A stretch of DNA of 64,000 nt from Kalmusia sp. IMI 367209 (GCA_027946365.1 JAPEUQ010000007.1:1178001-1242000), one strand, 5' to 3'; shown: positions 1-11,989, counted from the stretch's first letter. The notes: generated from the letters alone by a model not told the origin. Program-made: numbers and translations.

Positions 1-273
1 CTGAATGGATGAAACGAAGAAGAACGAAATAAACAAGAAACCCAGAGTCCCAAGCGCCGAAATATCCAGAAAGAAAGGCATTAAACAACAGCGCCGAGGA
101 TGTAAGTAAGCAGCAGTCGTGAAGTGAAGATGGCCGGTATGCAAGAGGCGACGGTATACAACGATCCGAGCCGAATCCAAATGTTGCCCGACACGGCGTA
201 TCAAGTCGCAATAAGTCGATAAATATCAGATATTCTCGGTATCCACACGGTCAACCGAGTCTGGGTCGCAAAC
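1..273. other. 3' flank of the formin-like gene
   Basis: There is no reading frame of note here. It is the presumed 3' untranslated and downstream region of the minus-strand formin-like gene, and nothing else is recognised. Confidence 0.4.
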
Positions 274-2973
274 TCAAAGCCAATCGTCGTCCTTGGCTCC
301 CCCTACGCCGATATCTTTCTCGAAGCCCAATCCTAGGCCGCCGATCTCAACTTTGGGTGCCTGGATCTGCGGCGGCTTCTCCGCCTTTTTCTTGGGGCTC
401 TGCTTGACCGGGCTGCCAACGCCTGGCTTCCCATCAGGCGGACCCATCCTCACATCTCTAACTTCCCAGCTGTCTTCCAACGCTGCCGCGATCCAAACTT
501 TAACCGCATCATGCACAGCCCCATAGTACTTCGGATTGCATGTGCGCAAGTGGCCCATGACTTTCTCGAAACCTGAGACTTTGAGCTCGGAGCGGAAAGT
601 GTTGCGTGCTTCGCGGGTTGGAAGGCTTGCGACTACGCCATTGAGGAGGTCGAGATGCGTAGCAATGTAGTTGGTCGCATCCCACTCTACACCGCCAACG
701 TAGGGTGCAGCTGGGACAATGGCGCGTGGACCGGGGAAGTGAGTCTTCGCATATGATTTTGGAGAATCGTCCAAAGAAGTCGGGATAGGGACAACGTTTA
801 GATGATGAATGAATATCCAGAACACCTCCTTCGTCACGTTAGTGATCTCCTTGCACCACACTTGGTACGGGCGAGGCTGGTGCATCTGCAGGATGAAAGG
901 AACGGTGGACGACTCCTTCTCTTTGATGGGATCTTTAAGGTACATCAACAGCTCTGTTGCACGTGAGTGTAACTCAGGCTCTGGTGCCATCGAGAGATGG
1001 GCGAAGATGATTTGGATGATGAGTTCGCGCGTAGTGAACTCGCTCGGTCCTTTGTGTTCTTCATCGAATAGCATCCCAAGAAGAGCCGGGAACAAGGTGG
1101 AAGATATCTCTGTGAACTGTTTCAAGGCCGTGTCTGTTGTGCAAAGACCCTTGAGACAACGCAGCAATTCATGTAGTAGCGTATCTTCATGGTCTTCCCT
1201 CCATTCAACCTCCATTATGCGATGCAGTAGACCAACGAGTTCAGTCATTCCACCGTCTACAATGAACTGATGAACCCATTCGACCGTTTCGTTTCGTAGC
1301 AGCAGACGAAGCTTATGTAGCTTGCCTACTTCTACTCCCTGTGGCTTTGGGTTTTTTTTCAGGTAGTTGATGAATTCGTCCGGCGACACTGTCTTGGAAC
1401 CCTTGGAGACTGATCGTTGAGACGAATTTGATGCCAGCGATCTTGTAGAAGGCGATTTGGGTATCACCCCCGACTTTGAGGATGCGCCGTCACCTTTTTG
1501 CTTTTTTGTAGGAGAGTCACCCTTACTAAAGGTGAAGGTCCGGCTTCGAGGACGCTCACGCTTCGAGCTGCCTGACGTACTATCCTGGAGCGGCACTTTC
1601 TCCTCCTCCGTGGATCCATCTCGTGATTTGGCCGATCGTGTCAGAGCCGGCTTCGTGGGCTGCGATGCTGCGGTCCCACCCATTGTCGAATGGGCTGACG
1701 TCGCACGAGACCCTTGCGGCGTGTCCAGTTTGTGTGTCCGGACAAAATCAGCCTTGACTTCAAGTTTCAGTGTTCTCATCTGGGCACGCTGGTGAGTTGG
1801 GATTTGTCTAGACTCCTGCATGTAGTTAGCAACGTATCAACCGATAGAGAAGTGAACGCACCAAGACTGCTTCAAACTCAGCATCGACCACCTTTGGATC
1901 AAGCTTTGTAGGTGACGACGCCGGGGTAGACTGTTTGGACTTGCCATTGAAGGCGGCTACGGCAGCCATGACACGATTTTGCTTCTTGGTCGCATCCGCC
2001 GCCTTTTTTTGGACTAGGAGCCTCCCGACTGGTGTCAGTGCTAGATCGTCCTAATATTGGCCTCGTAGTGATGCTCTTGGCTGATGCGCTCTCCTTCACT
2101 CTTCCCCCATTTCCCTTTGTGTCACCCAGCGGGACTCGGTCGTCGCTCCTCTTACGAGTCAAGGTCTCGAGCAATGAGGTAGTGGAACCACTCGCCAAGA
2201 ATCCAGACTTTGGGCGCTCTTTAGCTTGGGGTTTCTTCTGAAGAGAAGGTTGGCCATAGTCAAAGAAGTTGCGACCCTTGGATGGAGAATAGTCGCTGGG
2301 GGTGTAGAGCGCAATCTCCTCTTGGAGGCTCCGACGTTGGTCGTTTAGCGGCACCTTGCTGGTCGTGGTGATCTCTTGCAAGGGCTGCGAGCTGAATTGG
2401 GCCCAGATAGGAGTGTGCAAGGGCGCGGCAGCATCTGACGAGCTGGGCGGTGTGGTGTTCTCCTTGTCCCTGGCCAGCGTCTCCCGCCCATCTTGGGTCT
2501 GCTTGCCCTTGGTGAACAGCGCGGCCAGGTTGGTTTTCGACTTTGTCTTCTTGGGACTCTTGGCCATATCTTCTTTGCGCGTCCGACTGGGCTCCCTCGA
2601 TCGGCTGTCCTGGAGCCTTTCCTTTTCCTGGTTCCTACCCAGCGACCGTAACGATACGGAGCTGAGCGTCTTCTTTGTGCAGGCCCTTAGTCGGGCTTGC
2701 TTTCGTCTCTTGTGCCTTCCGTGGTGACGATGGTGGGTGAATAGGAATATTCTGCGTGCGGTTGGCAGCTCTGAGCTGGCTATGTGGGTGGTCGGGCGGC
2801 AGCAGCGGTGCACCGTTGAAGCCAGCAGGACTGTACGGTTGAGTGGCAGGCAGGTTGCTTCCTAACGCAGTGCCATCAGAGGGCGACCGCTTATGGCCTC
2901 TGGGCAAAACAATAGACTTGAGTACTGAAGACGACTTGTTGCGGCGATGACCCGCAGGTGCTGGCGTGGCCAT
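274..2973 (-). CDS. Formin-type GTPase-binding/FH3 domain protein (no FH2), with two apparent frameshifts
   Basis: Proteins of this class resemble the regulatory half of diaphanous-type formins, which bind Rho GTPases. The start ATG at 2973 opens a Ser/Lys-rich N-terminus containing HRRNKSSSVLKSIV. The disordered middle carries KTKSKTNLAALF and a TPIWAQFSSQPLQEI-like block. The GBD/FH3 armadillo region begins at VVDAEFEAVL, is interrupted by a 46 bp intron (1816-1861), and continues as ESRQIPTHQRAQMR to the stop at 274; the C-terminus is DDDWL. No FH1 or FH2 actin-nucleating domain follows, so this is the short GBD/FH3-only type. Reading through needs two single-base corrections: at 2674-2676 (AAA) to join ...GLH to KKTLSSVSLRSL, and at the seven-A run 2004-2010 to join ...SPKK to AADATKKQNRV. 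With both, the product is about 883 aa. Weak GT-AG alternatives exist at both places (a 52 bp intron after 2635; a roughly 97 bp intron ending at the A run). The family is fairly sure; intactness is not. Confidence 0.8.
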
Positions 2974-3541
2974 GGCGAAGAGGCGAAGAAGCGGAGATGG
3001 ATGACTGGTGCGGCGAGGAAAGCAAGAGCGGGGATGCGCCCCTTCGAAGAAGGGCAGAAGCGTGGGTTAGCAACTATGGGATGGTGCAGAGCATTATAGA
3101 AGAAGGCGGCCGGGTCGAGGGTGGGTGGGTTGCTCGTGCCGTGGGAGCCAGGTAAACACGCTCGGGTTTCCATGACGACCAGCGTCACGCACTAGCGGGG
3201 CGCGCGAACACGCTTTACCTTCTTTATTCCGCGTCAGCCCGTACAACGCCATTCCGCGCATTGTTGCCTGCTGGTTCCAATCATGTTAAGCACCGTTTGT
3301 ATTCTTCTTGTAATCATGTTCCAAGGAGCGACGTTTGATTTTGGTTGTTGAGGAAGCGAAAGCGTACACAATGTTACATAAAACATGAACTAAATCCAAC
3401 CTAAACATTTCCCTAATTCGTGCCCCACGGCTTCTCCATATGCATCTCATGCAACGTGTCAAATCCAAAGCAAGAAACTCAGAAATCGACTCCCGCGTGT
3501 ATGCCGTGTCCCTGTGGTCCGTACACTACTGCACCCTTCTC
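2974..3541. other. Intergenic, promoter of the formin-like gene
   Basis: This holds the upstream region of the minus-strand formin-like gene and the 3' flank of the next minus-strand gene. I see only short chance frames and no recognisable element. Confidence 0.4.
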
Positions 3542-5771
3542 TCACAAAAATCCCAGCTGCACCATCCTCTCATCAACACGCTCGAAAAGCAGCGTGCGTC
3601 CTAGCACACCTCCGCCAGTCTTCCCGCAGTCATTCGTGTTAACGCATCTGCCCCGAGTCTCTGGCAGAGTCGAGTTGGGAGCACAGCAAGCAGTCGGCAC
3701 ACACACCGTGAATGGCGGGCAACCATCGGGGCCGCCAGTAAGGTTACAACTCTTGTTCTTACTTTCGTCCTCGCAGTCTACGCCGTGCTTGTTGAAACAA
3801 ACACCTTCGTTCTCGCTTGTCTGTGCACAGGCGCAGTTCACGAGGTTTGTGCTTGGTCCGCAGCTATCCGTTGTGTTGCACTTGGAATCGCATGGAGGCC
3901 GGAGGCAGACACCATTGGTGCACGCGTAGCTGTCCTTGCATTTGTTGCCGCATGCACCGCAGTTGTTGACGTCGACGAGCAGATTTTTACACACACCTAG
4001 GTACAGAAATTTATCAGCAAATGCATGGAATAACCATTGGAGGCTTACTTACCATCGCATAGAGCAAAGCCAAGCGGTCCACATGTTGGGGATGGACTGG
4101 CACTTGTTGTGCTTGTGGTAGATGATTGTGAGGTAGTCGTGGTAGATACAAGAATTGAAGTTGTTTCGCTGCTGCTGGTGCTAGAACTGGAAGAAGCCTC
4201 ACTGCTGCTAGACGAGGTCGATGTTGTAGATATGTCACTGCTACTGCTGATGGTAGAACTAGAACTAGACGATGTCTCACTGCTGCTAGTACTGGAAATC
4301 GAAGACGACGTTTCGCTGTTACTACTCGAAGTTGAACTTGATGTTTCGCTGCTACTACTAGACGTCGAGGATACCGTCTCACTACTACTAGTGGTGGACG
4401 TGGTCGATGTAGATGACGATGAAGTCTCCAAAATTGAAGTCGTTGACGGAATGCTTGTGGAAGAACTCAACGAGGACGAACCAGAAGACGACGAACTCTC
4501 GGTGGAAGTAGGCGAGGTAGTCGTGCACGTGGTATCCGAAGAGCTCGTAGAAGACTCGGAAGTCGATGTAGCAGAAGACGTGGTTGAGGGATCCGTGGAG
4601 GTTTCAGACGTCGATGCGGAAGAAGACGTGGTGGAAGAACTCGTCGAAGATTCTGTTGTAGACGAGCTATCTGTCGTAGTAGAAGATATTTCGGATGTAG
4701 ACGATGAAATTCCAGTGCCAGCTGATGTTGTTGAAGAAGACGTTTCCGAAGACGTGGCAGAGGACGTCGTGGAGGACGAATCCGAGGATGCACTGGACGA
4801 GGATGATTCGGTAGACATCGTTGAGGTCGAAGATTCTGAAGAAGTTGAAGACGACGTCTTAGAAGAGGAAGCACTGGAATACAATGTTTCGGATGACGTA
4901 TTAGAAGCAGAAGTTTCCGATTCTGTAGTAGAAGACGAACTTTCCAACGATGACGTGGAGGATAAAGGTTCGGAGGAAGTTATAGAAGTTGACAATGAAT
5001 CAGTGGACGAAGACGATGTTGTAGATGATGAGGAATCTGTTGTTGAAGATGAGGTAGTAGATGATGAGGAGTCCGTTGTTGAAGAGCTAATTGAGGAGCT
5101 TCCAGACGAAGCACTTGTCGAGGTCAATCTTGGAATCCTTGGGGTGCACGATCCAAGCACTCTGGCAGTTACAGTAGTATATGCTGTGGCCGTAAGGGTC
5201 TTCCAAAAGTTAGCAACAAGAACTCCTACGATGATTTATCCACTCACAATACCTGTAACATCTACGACTTGAGGAACAACAGTCTGACAAACTTCACACA
5301 CAAATGAGTACTGAAACTCGTCGCATACGCTGGCGGCGTATGCAGGAACAGTTCCCTTAATTATGGTCGCCGGATCGTCTGGGTTGTCTTGGCGTGGCTG
5401 CACTGCGTTTCTAGCAAGTCTGGCTGCGGAAGTCGTAGATGTAGAAACAGTCGAAGAAGCCTGAGATGTATGGCATGCTAGGCGAACGGTCTCGGTGACA
5501 GAAGCCCGTCCCAAAGTGAGTGTTGCGTACCTTTTTCAGCATTTTCAGCGATTGATCGACCAGTGATGGGATGTTCTTACACTGGGTCGTATACTTTCTG
5601 GACGGTCATGAACGCCGCGCAGTCCCTCGATGCCTCATTACCCTCATGTTTCAAGACAGCAACAGCACAATCACTTGCTCCAAGCCCAGTGCACTGGACC
5701 TGCCTTGCTTGCAAGACTGCCGCATTGGAAGCAGAGGCGAAGCCAAAAGCAAGAATCGATAAAAAGCGCAT
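3542..5771 (-). CDS. Secreted mucin-like Ser/Thr-rich and cysteine-rich protein
   Basis: Four exons (5771-5581, 5530-5248, 5199-4053, 3996-3542) with 50, 47 and 56 bp canonical introns join in phase to a 691 aa protein. The start at 5771 is chosen because it opens a signal peptide (MRFLSILAFGFASASNA). Residues about 20-160 form a small domain with several Cys (for example CDEFQYSFVCEVC). Residues about 180-520 are almost only Ser and Thr, typical of an O-glycosylated stalk. The last 150 residues hold about 20 cysteines, beginning with CGACGNKC, in small CxxC-like modules that suggest many disulfides. There is no GPI signal at the C-terminus, so the protein is probably secreted or wall-associated. 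The stalk contains DNA-level repeats. I do not recognise a named family. Roles in adhesion or as an extracellular cysteine-rich protein are inference only. Confidence 0.8.
5021..5084. repeat. Two 28 bp near-identical units spaced 36 bp, in the Ser/Thr-rich region
   Basis: Units at 5021-5048 and 5057-5084 differ at two positions. The 36 bp period encodes a 12-residue Ser/Thr repeat, a sign of minisatellite-like growth of the mucin stalk. Confidence 0.7.
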
Positions 5772-7264
5772 CTTGAAGTGACAGGGGGCCTGCCAAATGT
5801 TGTGGCGATAGTTCAGAGCAAGAGAAATGATGAAAAGGGTGGTCTTATGTAGGAGAGGCAAACGCTTACCACTTCGATGTCATACGCTCTACGTTCCTCT
5901 AACTTGCCTAAAGATGTATGTTTCTCCGGCTAGAGCTTCTTGACAGAGCCTCTGGCGCTTTTGCACAACGTTGCAACAGTACCGCAACGTAGGAGCCTCT
6001 TTAATCATAAGACCGAGGCGACCAGATGCTCGCTATACGAACAGATGACGCTCTGTGGCGAGGTAACTTCTTCGTATCGAGGTCCCGGTCGCAGAAGGAG
6101 GCGTGCGAGATCCCAAAAAGAAATAGTCCAAGGAAAACCACCCAGCAGTAGACTAGGGTTGTATGTCTGTACAGCAGCTACAAACGCCCACCTATTACCA
6201 ACAACGCCCCCGGTCATAGTCTCAGGCATTACATCTTGCGGGTACAAGAGTCCAGTGAGCACGCGCACACCCTTGTTACACCGGAAAACATGACAAGTGC
6301 GATGAGCGGTAATGATTCGCTTTGTGGGCATTGCCCGCACACAGATTCAACGTTAGCACCTCCCGGGCAGATGGCAAGGCTGAGACAGTACAATCAGCTG
6401 CTGAGTTGAAACAATTCCTGGCCAATATTGAATGTTGGTTGTATTGTAAAGCACGCTCCGGATCTTCGTCTATCTATACAACACTTTCTGTAAAAATATT
6501 TTCTAACATCGTATCTTCTTCTGTGTCCTCGAGCCTTGATGAGATTTGGCTGTAAGTCGAGCAAAGAGCGTGGGCGGATAGCATCTCGAAGTGACAAGGA
6601 ATACCTTTTTTATGCAGGTAATACCAGCTTTTCGAAGTGGATAGGAATCGTTCATGAACAAATTCTGGGATCACTCGAGCATCGGGATGGATAGGGAGGT
6701 ACGCGCCGTTGGGAGAGGGCCTAACAAAAGCGCCATCTCCGGTAGATGACGGCGCTAGGTCACCGCGATCCATGTAAGATTCCGCATGATTGGGCTCGGG
6801 ACCTACCTATTGCTCTTGGGCCGATTAGTTTTGACAGCCACTGTAACATCGAGACACGAACCTCAGCCACAGCGACACAGCAAGTGAACCAACTAGGAAA
6901 AGCGTATATTGGTCTAGTTGATCAGACGAGACACTCCATTTGCTTGAAAACAGCATTATAGTCAAAGTCTTGTGATGAAGAGACCTGCATGAGCAACTTT
7001 TGAGAAATGATCTTCCCACTGTTGTGCACGCTCGTTGCTCTCCATGTCAACAGAGGATGCAAGTGACTCGCTTTTTGCATAGCGTCTTGCCGTTGATTGT
7101 ATCAATTTTGTGTGTACTTGGGGCCATGCGAATGTCCTACAAAGGCGGGTGAGTGGCGGCACCAGTCTAGCGGGCGCCACGTCGAAACGTTTTATTGATT
7201 GCTACATGAAAGTGTCCATGAAAGAACAGCTAGTGACCGAGTTGCCATTCGATCCAAGCCTCCA
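5772..7264. other. Intergenic, about 1.5 kb
   Basis: Upstream region of the secreted cysteine-rich gene and 3' flank of GPI18. The only candidate is a small minus-strand frame listed separately (6474-6773). Nothing else is recognised. Confidence 0.4.
6474..6773 (-). CDS. Possible small orphan protein, 99 aa
   Basis: A frame with a true ATG (6773) encodes 99 residues with a mixed, protein-like composition and no low-complexity tract (it contains PEFVHERFLSTSKSWYYLHK). There is no signal peptide, no recognisable domain and no clear intron. It lies alone in a 1.5 kb gap between two genes on the same strand. It may be a lineage-specific gene or chance; the second is more likely. Confidence 0.22.
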   Translation of the reverse strand: MDRGDLAPSSTGDGAFVRPSPNGAYLPIHPDARVIPEFVHERFLSTSKSWYYLHKKGIPCHFEMLSAHALCSTYSQISSRLEDTEEDTMLENIFTESVV

Positions 7265-8757
7265 TTATGCTGGAGGGAGGAAGTTCGCGAAGAGCGCACC
7301 TTGGACGATAGCATATACTACTAGGCCACGGCATACCCACTGAGCAGCCCTGTGCTCCTGCTCTTTCCTCTGGGCCGTATCGTGCGCTATCAACCATCTA
7401 GCTACTGCAAGGTACCAAATCGGATAACCTGAGGATAGACGATTGATAACTTGCACATGAAAATTACTGATCGCAGTAATTGCGAGCACGAGCTGAGGCA
7501 ACGCCAATTGCGGTAGGTTGCCGGACGTGGTATTCAAGTCCTTGGTGTCTCTGTCCGCGCCGTCTGGCTGGATATGACGAGGCTTGACAGAAAAATGAGC
7601 AGGGTTACGCAAGTGGTCTATACCAGACCGAAGTAGCAGCCACAGCATGGGAGCGGCAATCACAAACAAGGGCAAGTTGGAGGCCGTCCAGTATCGTAGG
7701 AACCCCACATCCCTGAGGAGATGTCAGTCCTTATCTAGCTTAAGATCAAAGATGACCTACCAGTAATTGCTCTGGACCCAGGTGTAGATGCTGGGTATTG
7801 TTTTGTAGCACCATGGTCTGGCGCCCGAGCTGGACTCGGCTGTGCAGTACTCCCGGAACGCCACGTATTGTGGAAGCAGGGAGCCGAGGCCTAACAGAGC
7901 GCCAGAGATACATGTGATAGCAAGTCTCCTGATGTCGTTCCTACTCAGCTGCATCTTCATGAGGCTGGGCACGCAGCCGATAACATCGAATACGAACAGT
8001 AAACCACTGAGCAGGCCATTGCTTCTGACCCAAGTTGCTAATAGAAAGAGAACGCCTGCGCTCAGAATCAATGCGTCTTCGCGAATCGTCTGTCTCTTGT
8101 AAGGACGATCTGGAACTCTGGCTTGGGTGTACTGAAGCATTCCAAGGAAATTTAGTGCAGCGAATAGAGATTCCGCGTACGCCGAGCTAAGGAACACGCC
8201 GGCTGGCGATACTATATGCAGCACAGACGCGATGAATGGAAGGCGTGCATTTTGCTGGTGACCTAGCAGTACGTTCAATAATCGATAAAGAAACAGCGCG
8301 GAGGCAAGATGGCAGGAATTTGAGATCAAAATCGCCGTCCAGACGTAGATTTTCAGAGGATGATGGGTATTTCCAGTTATTACTGTTGTAATTAACATCA
8401 CAAGACCCTTCTGACATGGCCAATCATACATTTTACCACAGTTTTGATCAGTAACGAGTAGGCCCAACTAAAGGCCCATTCTTGTTCGTAAAGATAGCCT
8501 CTTTGGGCACTCTTGACAAAGTACAGCGCATCCCATCTGAACAAGTTTAGTGAGAGGCGATCTAGTCGAGACCAGCTCTTAAATTCGGTATGTCTAAGAC
8601 TGGTCGGGCTGGAAGCGATGAAAGCTGATGTGTCGTATCCAGGCCCAGGAGAAAGAGCGGCGACCGCGAAAAGTAGAACTTTCCAGGCGACAAATACCAG
8701 AATAAGTCGTTTCGATAAGTTCCGGGGCTGCATTGCTGTTATTTTGTGATGTTGCAC
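7265..8757 (-). CDS. GPI18: GPI mannosyltransferase 2 (PIG-V/Gpi18)
   Basis: An ER multispanning enzyme that adds the second mannose to the GPI-anchor precursor using dolichol-phosphate-mannose. Exons 8757-8430, 8382-7761 and 7712-7265 are joined by 47 and 48 bp introns, giving 465 aa (457 if the second ATG is used). Family marks are RWDALYF followed by YLYEQEWAF near residues 75-100, which is the PIG-V luminal signature; the SPAGVFLSSAYAESLF block; and, rebuilt exactly across the second splice, SNYWDVGFLRYW. Many hydrophobic segments span the length, as expected. The first intron uses GTATGA as donor, the only choice I found that keeps frame. The gene is divergent from ribosomal protein eL8, with start codons 385 bp apart. 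Nothing looks broken. Confidence 0.92.
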
Positions 8758-9142
8758 CGTACCAATGCACTCAAAGTTGATCTTCCTAAACTGATGTGTC
8801 GACTAGGACGTGGAACATAGTTCTCCCGATCCGCTCTTGGCATCACTAGCGCCACCTTGACCGCAAATTAAGCGAGCTTCACACTTTTGCGTTCGATTTC
8901 GCGACGAAACTCCATCACCACCCGTCGACCCTCCACTAACACAGGTAACTTGGTAAGCGCAACCCTCCCAATCGACTCTCCAGCGGATCCGTCGCATGCT
9001 TCCCCCCGTGGAAGACATCGATGTTGAAGATGGCTAGAGTGCAGGGTGGCAGCAATGCCCCCTCCTCTTAGAGCAGCAGAAGCTACCTAGTGAATGAGCA
9101 TTCGCTAATGGTTTCTCTCTCAATGACAGCCTCAACGACGCA
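8758..9142. promoter_or_regulatory. Divergent promoter region GPI18/RPL8
   Basis: A compact 385 bp region between two divergent ATGs must hold both promoters and both 5' leaders. A 5' leader intron for the ribosomal gene is possible, since an AG lies about 8 bases before the start region, but I cannot establish it. Confidence 0.4.
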
Positions 9143-10086
9143 ATGGCACCCAAGGCTAAGAAGGCGGCGCCCGCGCCCTTTCCCCAGGGCAAGGCAGGAT
9201 CGAAGAAGCCTGCTAAGGTACGTGACCGCATCAATCGCATCGCTGCAAGCTCTGACAGGCATAGAACCCTCTCCTCGAGAAGCGCCCCAAGAACTTCGGC
9301 ATCGGGTAGGTAGCCCCAAGGCATGTTATAGGTATGAGACTTGTGCTAATCTTACATTTGCCATTTAGTCAGGACATCCAGCCCCAGCGCAACCTCTCGC
9401 GCATGGTGCGATGGCCCGCCTATGTCCGCCTCCAGCGCCAGAAGAAGATCCTCAACCTGCGGTTGAAGGTCCCTCCTTCCATCGCCCAGTTCCAGCACGT
9501 CCTCGACCGTAACAGTAAGACAAAATTCATACATTGGGGAGACATTGGCTAATATGCTGTAGCCGCCACCCAGGCCTTCAAGCTCCTCAACAAGTACCGC
9601 CCGGAGACCAAGGCTGAGAAGAAGGAGCGCTTGACAAAGGACGCCACTGCTGTGTCCGAAGGCAAGAAGAAGGAGGATGTCTCGAAGAAGCCGTACGCCG
9701 CTAAGTTCGGATTGAACCACGTCGTTGGCCTCATCGAGAACAAGAAGGCGTCGCTGGTGCTTATCGCCAACGATGTTGATCCCATCGAGCTTGTCGTTTT
9801 CCTCCCGGCTCTCTGCCGCAAGATGGGCGTGCCCTACGCTATTGTGAAGGGCAAGGCCAGGCTCGGCACCGTCGTTCACCAGAAGACCGCCGCTGTTCTC
9901 GCCCTCACCGAGGTCCGATCGGAGGACAAGAGCGAGCTCTCCAAGCTCAGCTCTGCCATCCAGGATGGTTACCTCGAGAAGCACAAGGACACCATCCGCC
10001 ACTGGGGCGGTGGTATTATGGGCGCCAAGGCCAACGCTCGCATGGACAAGCGGAGGAAGGCTCTCGAGAGCGCTATCAAGATCTAA
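9143..10086 (+). CDS. RPL8: 60S ribosomal protein eL8 (L8/L7a)
   Basis: A structural protein of the large ribosomal subunit, of the L7Ae/eL8 family. Exons 9143-9217, 9265-9305, 9369-9514 and 9563-10086, with introns of 47, 63 and 48 bp, give 261 aa, the usual fungal length. The N-terminus is [39 protein letters not shown] and the L7Ae core ([39 protein letters not shown]) are clear. The C-terminus is basic. Codon use is strongly C/G-ending with many AAG and CTC codons, as in highly expressed fungal genes. Introns crowd near the 5' end and are too short to host a snoRNA. Confidence 0.97.
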
Positions 10087-10480
10087 GCTGGTTCTGATAG
10101 CTAGGAGGTTAGGGAATTTGGTGTCTGTCATCTCTGCATGTAGCGGGCTTCGAATACCACGGAGTTTAGGACGGCCAAAAGCAATCAGCTTTGACTGATT
10201 TCATGAATACCATGCATCTCGATACGATTACTCAATTGTTGGCGCCCGCCGTGATGAATAAGCTCTTTGCATAAGCTCTTAGCGGGGCATGGCAGAATCT
10301 CTTAACACCGAAAGAGCCCCACCCCCACTACGTCAGGAGCCATGCCAACCGTGACTGCTCCCTGCCCCAGTGTTTATCTATCCCATTGCACCGTCTATAC
10401 GCCGTCTTGAATACCTTTTTGTACTTCTGCGACGTATCAACCTTCCCACGGCAGCTACCTCGCGCTGCCACTGATCTACA
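10087..10480. other. Intergenic, RPL8 3' flank and next promoter
   Basis: This spacer lies between two genes in the same orientation. A pyrimidine-rich stretch precedes the ATG at 10481. No other feature was seen. Confidence 0.4.
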
Positions 10481-11989
10481 ATGCCTTTGACAGTGCTCAC
10501 TGATTCAGAGGTTCGAACACTCTTGCTTGGCCTCAAGAAACAAGGTAGGCCTGCATTTCTTATTTCAATTCGGACATCAATTAACCTCGTATCTTCACTT
10601 TGGTAGATATCTTCGACCTACAACAAAGCCTTGCCGACGCACTCCATTACTACTCCACATCCACCGAACAAGACTCAAATGGCTGTTGCTCTTCGTATCA
10701 GCCGCTCCGCACATCGCTCAAGCGTAGTGATGGGCAGACAACTCTTTTTATGCCCGCATCGAGTAACGATGGGCTTGGTGTAAAGGTATGCATCCTCTAC
10801 ACCTGTTCATTGGCTCCTCCAACTCCTCTAGATCGTTACACTCTCCGAGCCAAACACAGTCTCTAGCAAGAGACCCACACCTTCGAATGGCAGCAGCAGC
10901 TCGCCTCGAAGCTCCCTCGCCTCCTTTGACTCCCTCTCGCTGTCTGCCCCTAGTCCAGGCAGCTCTACCACCGCGTTTTCCGTCCCGCCCGATAGCGTCG
11001 CGTCGAAGGACAGCACAACGCCCAAAGGCCTCCTCACGCTACTCGACCGCACCGGCAGCCCCCGCGCGCTCATCAATGCTGAGGAAATAACTGCCTTCCG
11101 TACCGCCCTCGCCAGTACTATGCTCTTTAAGAAACGTGCAAATGTACACGACGTGGTCGTCTTCGGCGCGGGCAAGCAGGCATACTGGCACATCCGTCTC
11201 GCGCTGCTTCTGCGCGGCCCGGAAATCCACCACCTCAACATCATAAATCGGTCTTTTGAGCGCGTGCAAACGCTCCTGGAGTCGCTTTTCAAATCTCCCG
11301 ACCATAAGCCTACGGATCTAAGCAGACCAAAGATACAAATCATCACCCCGAATGCTGTCGAGTACGAGCGCTTGCTTAAAGCCACCATCCGCGCCTCAAG
11401 CGTGATATTCTGCACAACACCCTCCCTAGAGCCCTTATTTCCTGCGTCCTACCTGACGAATACGGAAGGCCGCAAAAAGGGTAGGTACGTCGCAGCTATC
11501 GGCTCATACAAACCGCACATGCTCGAACTCCATCCTGATATCCTTCGGCAAAACGTTGCGCCCGATCACCACCGTCACCACCACAAGCACGCTATTCAAG
11601 GGGGCGCCGTCATCGTCGACAGCGTAGAAGCGTGCCTCAAAGAAGCCGGCGAGATCATCCAAGCTGGGCTGACGGGACACGAAGTCGTTGAGATCGGTGA
11701 GCTCATTATGCTGAGGAAAGATGCTGAAAGGCGGAGGAAGGAGTGCCTGGAAAGGAAGAGCATGGAAGGGTTGGATGAGGCAGGAATTGAACTGGGGGAG
11801 TGCGAGAAGAGGAAGAAGAAGAAGGGAAAGAAGGAGGGGAGTGATGATGGAGGGCTGATGGAGTGGCTGATGAAGGGGAATGTTATCTATAAGAGTGTGG
11901 GCTTGGGATTGATGGATGTGGTGGTTGGGGAAGATCTCGTGGTATTGGCTGATGAAAGGGGCATTGGAACAAGGATAGAGAACTTTTAA
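10481..11989 (+). CDS. Ornithine cyclodeaminase/mu-crystallin family protein
   Basis: Exons 10481-10544, 10607-10785 and 10832-11989 (introns 62 and 46 bp) encode 466 aa. After an N-terminal helix region (SEVRTLLLGLKKQDIFDLQ) comes a disordered Ser/Pro insert of about 40 residues (about 95-135). The Rossmann nucleotide-binding motif follows: VVVFGAGKQAYWHIRLALLL, with INRS at the end of the second strand, where this family binds NAD(P). A His-rich loop (DHHRHHHKHA) and a Lys/Glu-rich segment are extra insertions near the C-terminus. Members act as ornithine cyclodeaminases, ketimine reductases or amino-acid dehydrogenases. The substrate of this fungal branch is unknown, so only family membership is claimed. 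The gene is convergent with BLM10. Confidence 0.85.

Noticed and set aside
4037..5272. 411-codon acidic frame on the plus strand
   Set aside because: It is the mirror of the Ser/Thr repeat region (TCN/ACN codons read backwards give Asp/Glu/Val). The opposite strand has a signal peptide and phase-perfect introns.
9352..10131. 259-codon frame antisense to RPL8
   Set aside because: A by-product of the strongly biased codons of the ribosomal protein gene; it has no independent protein features.
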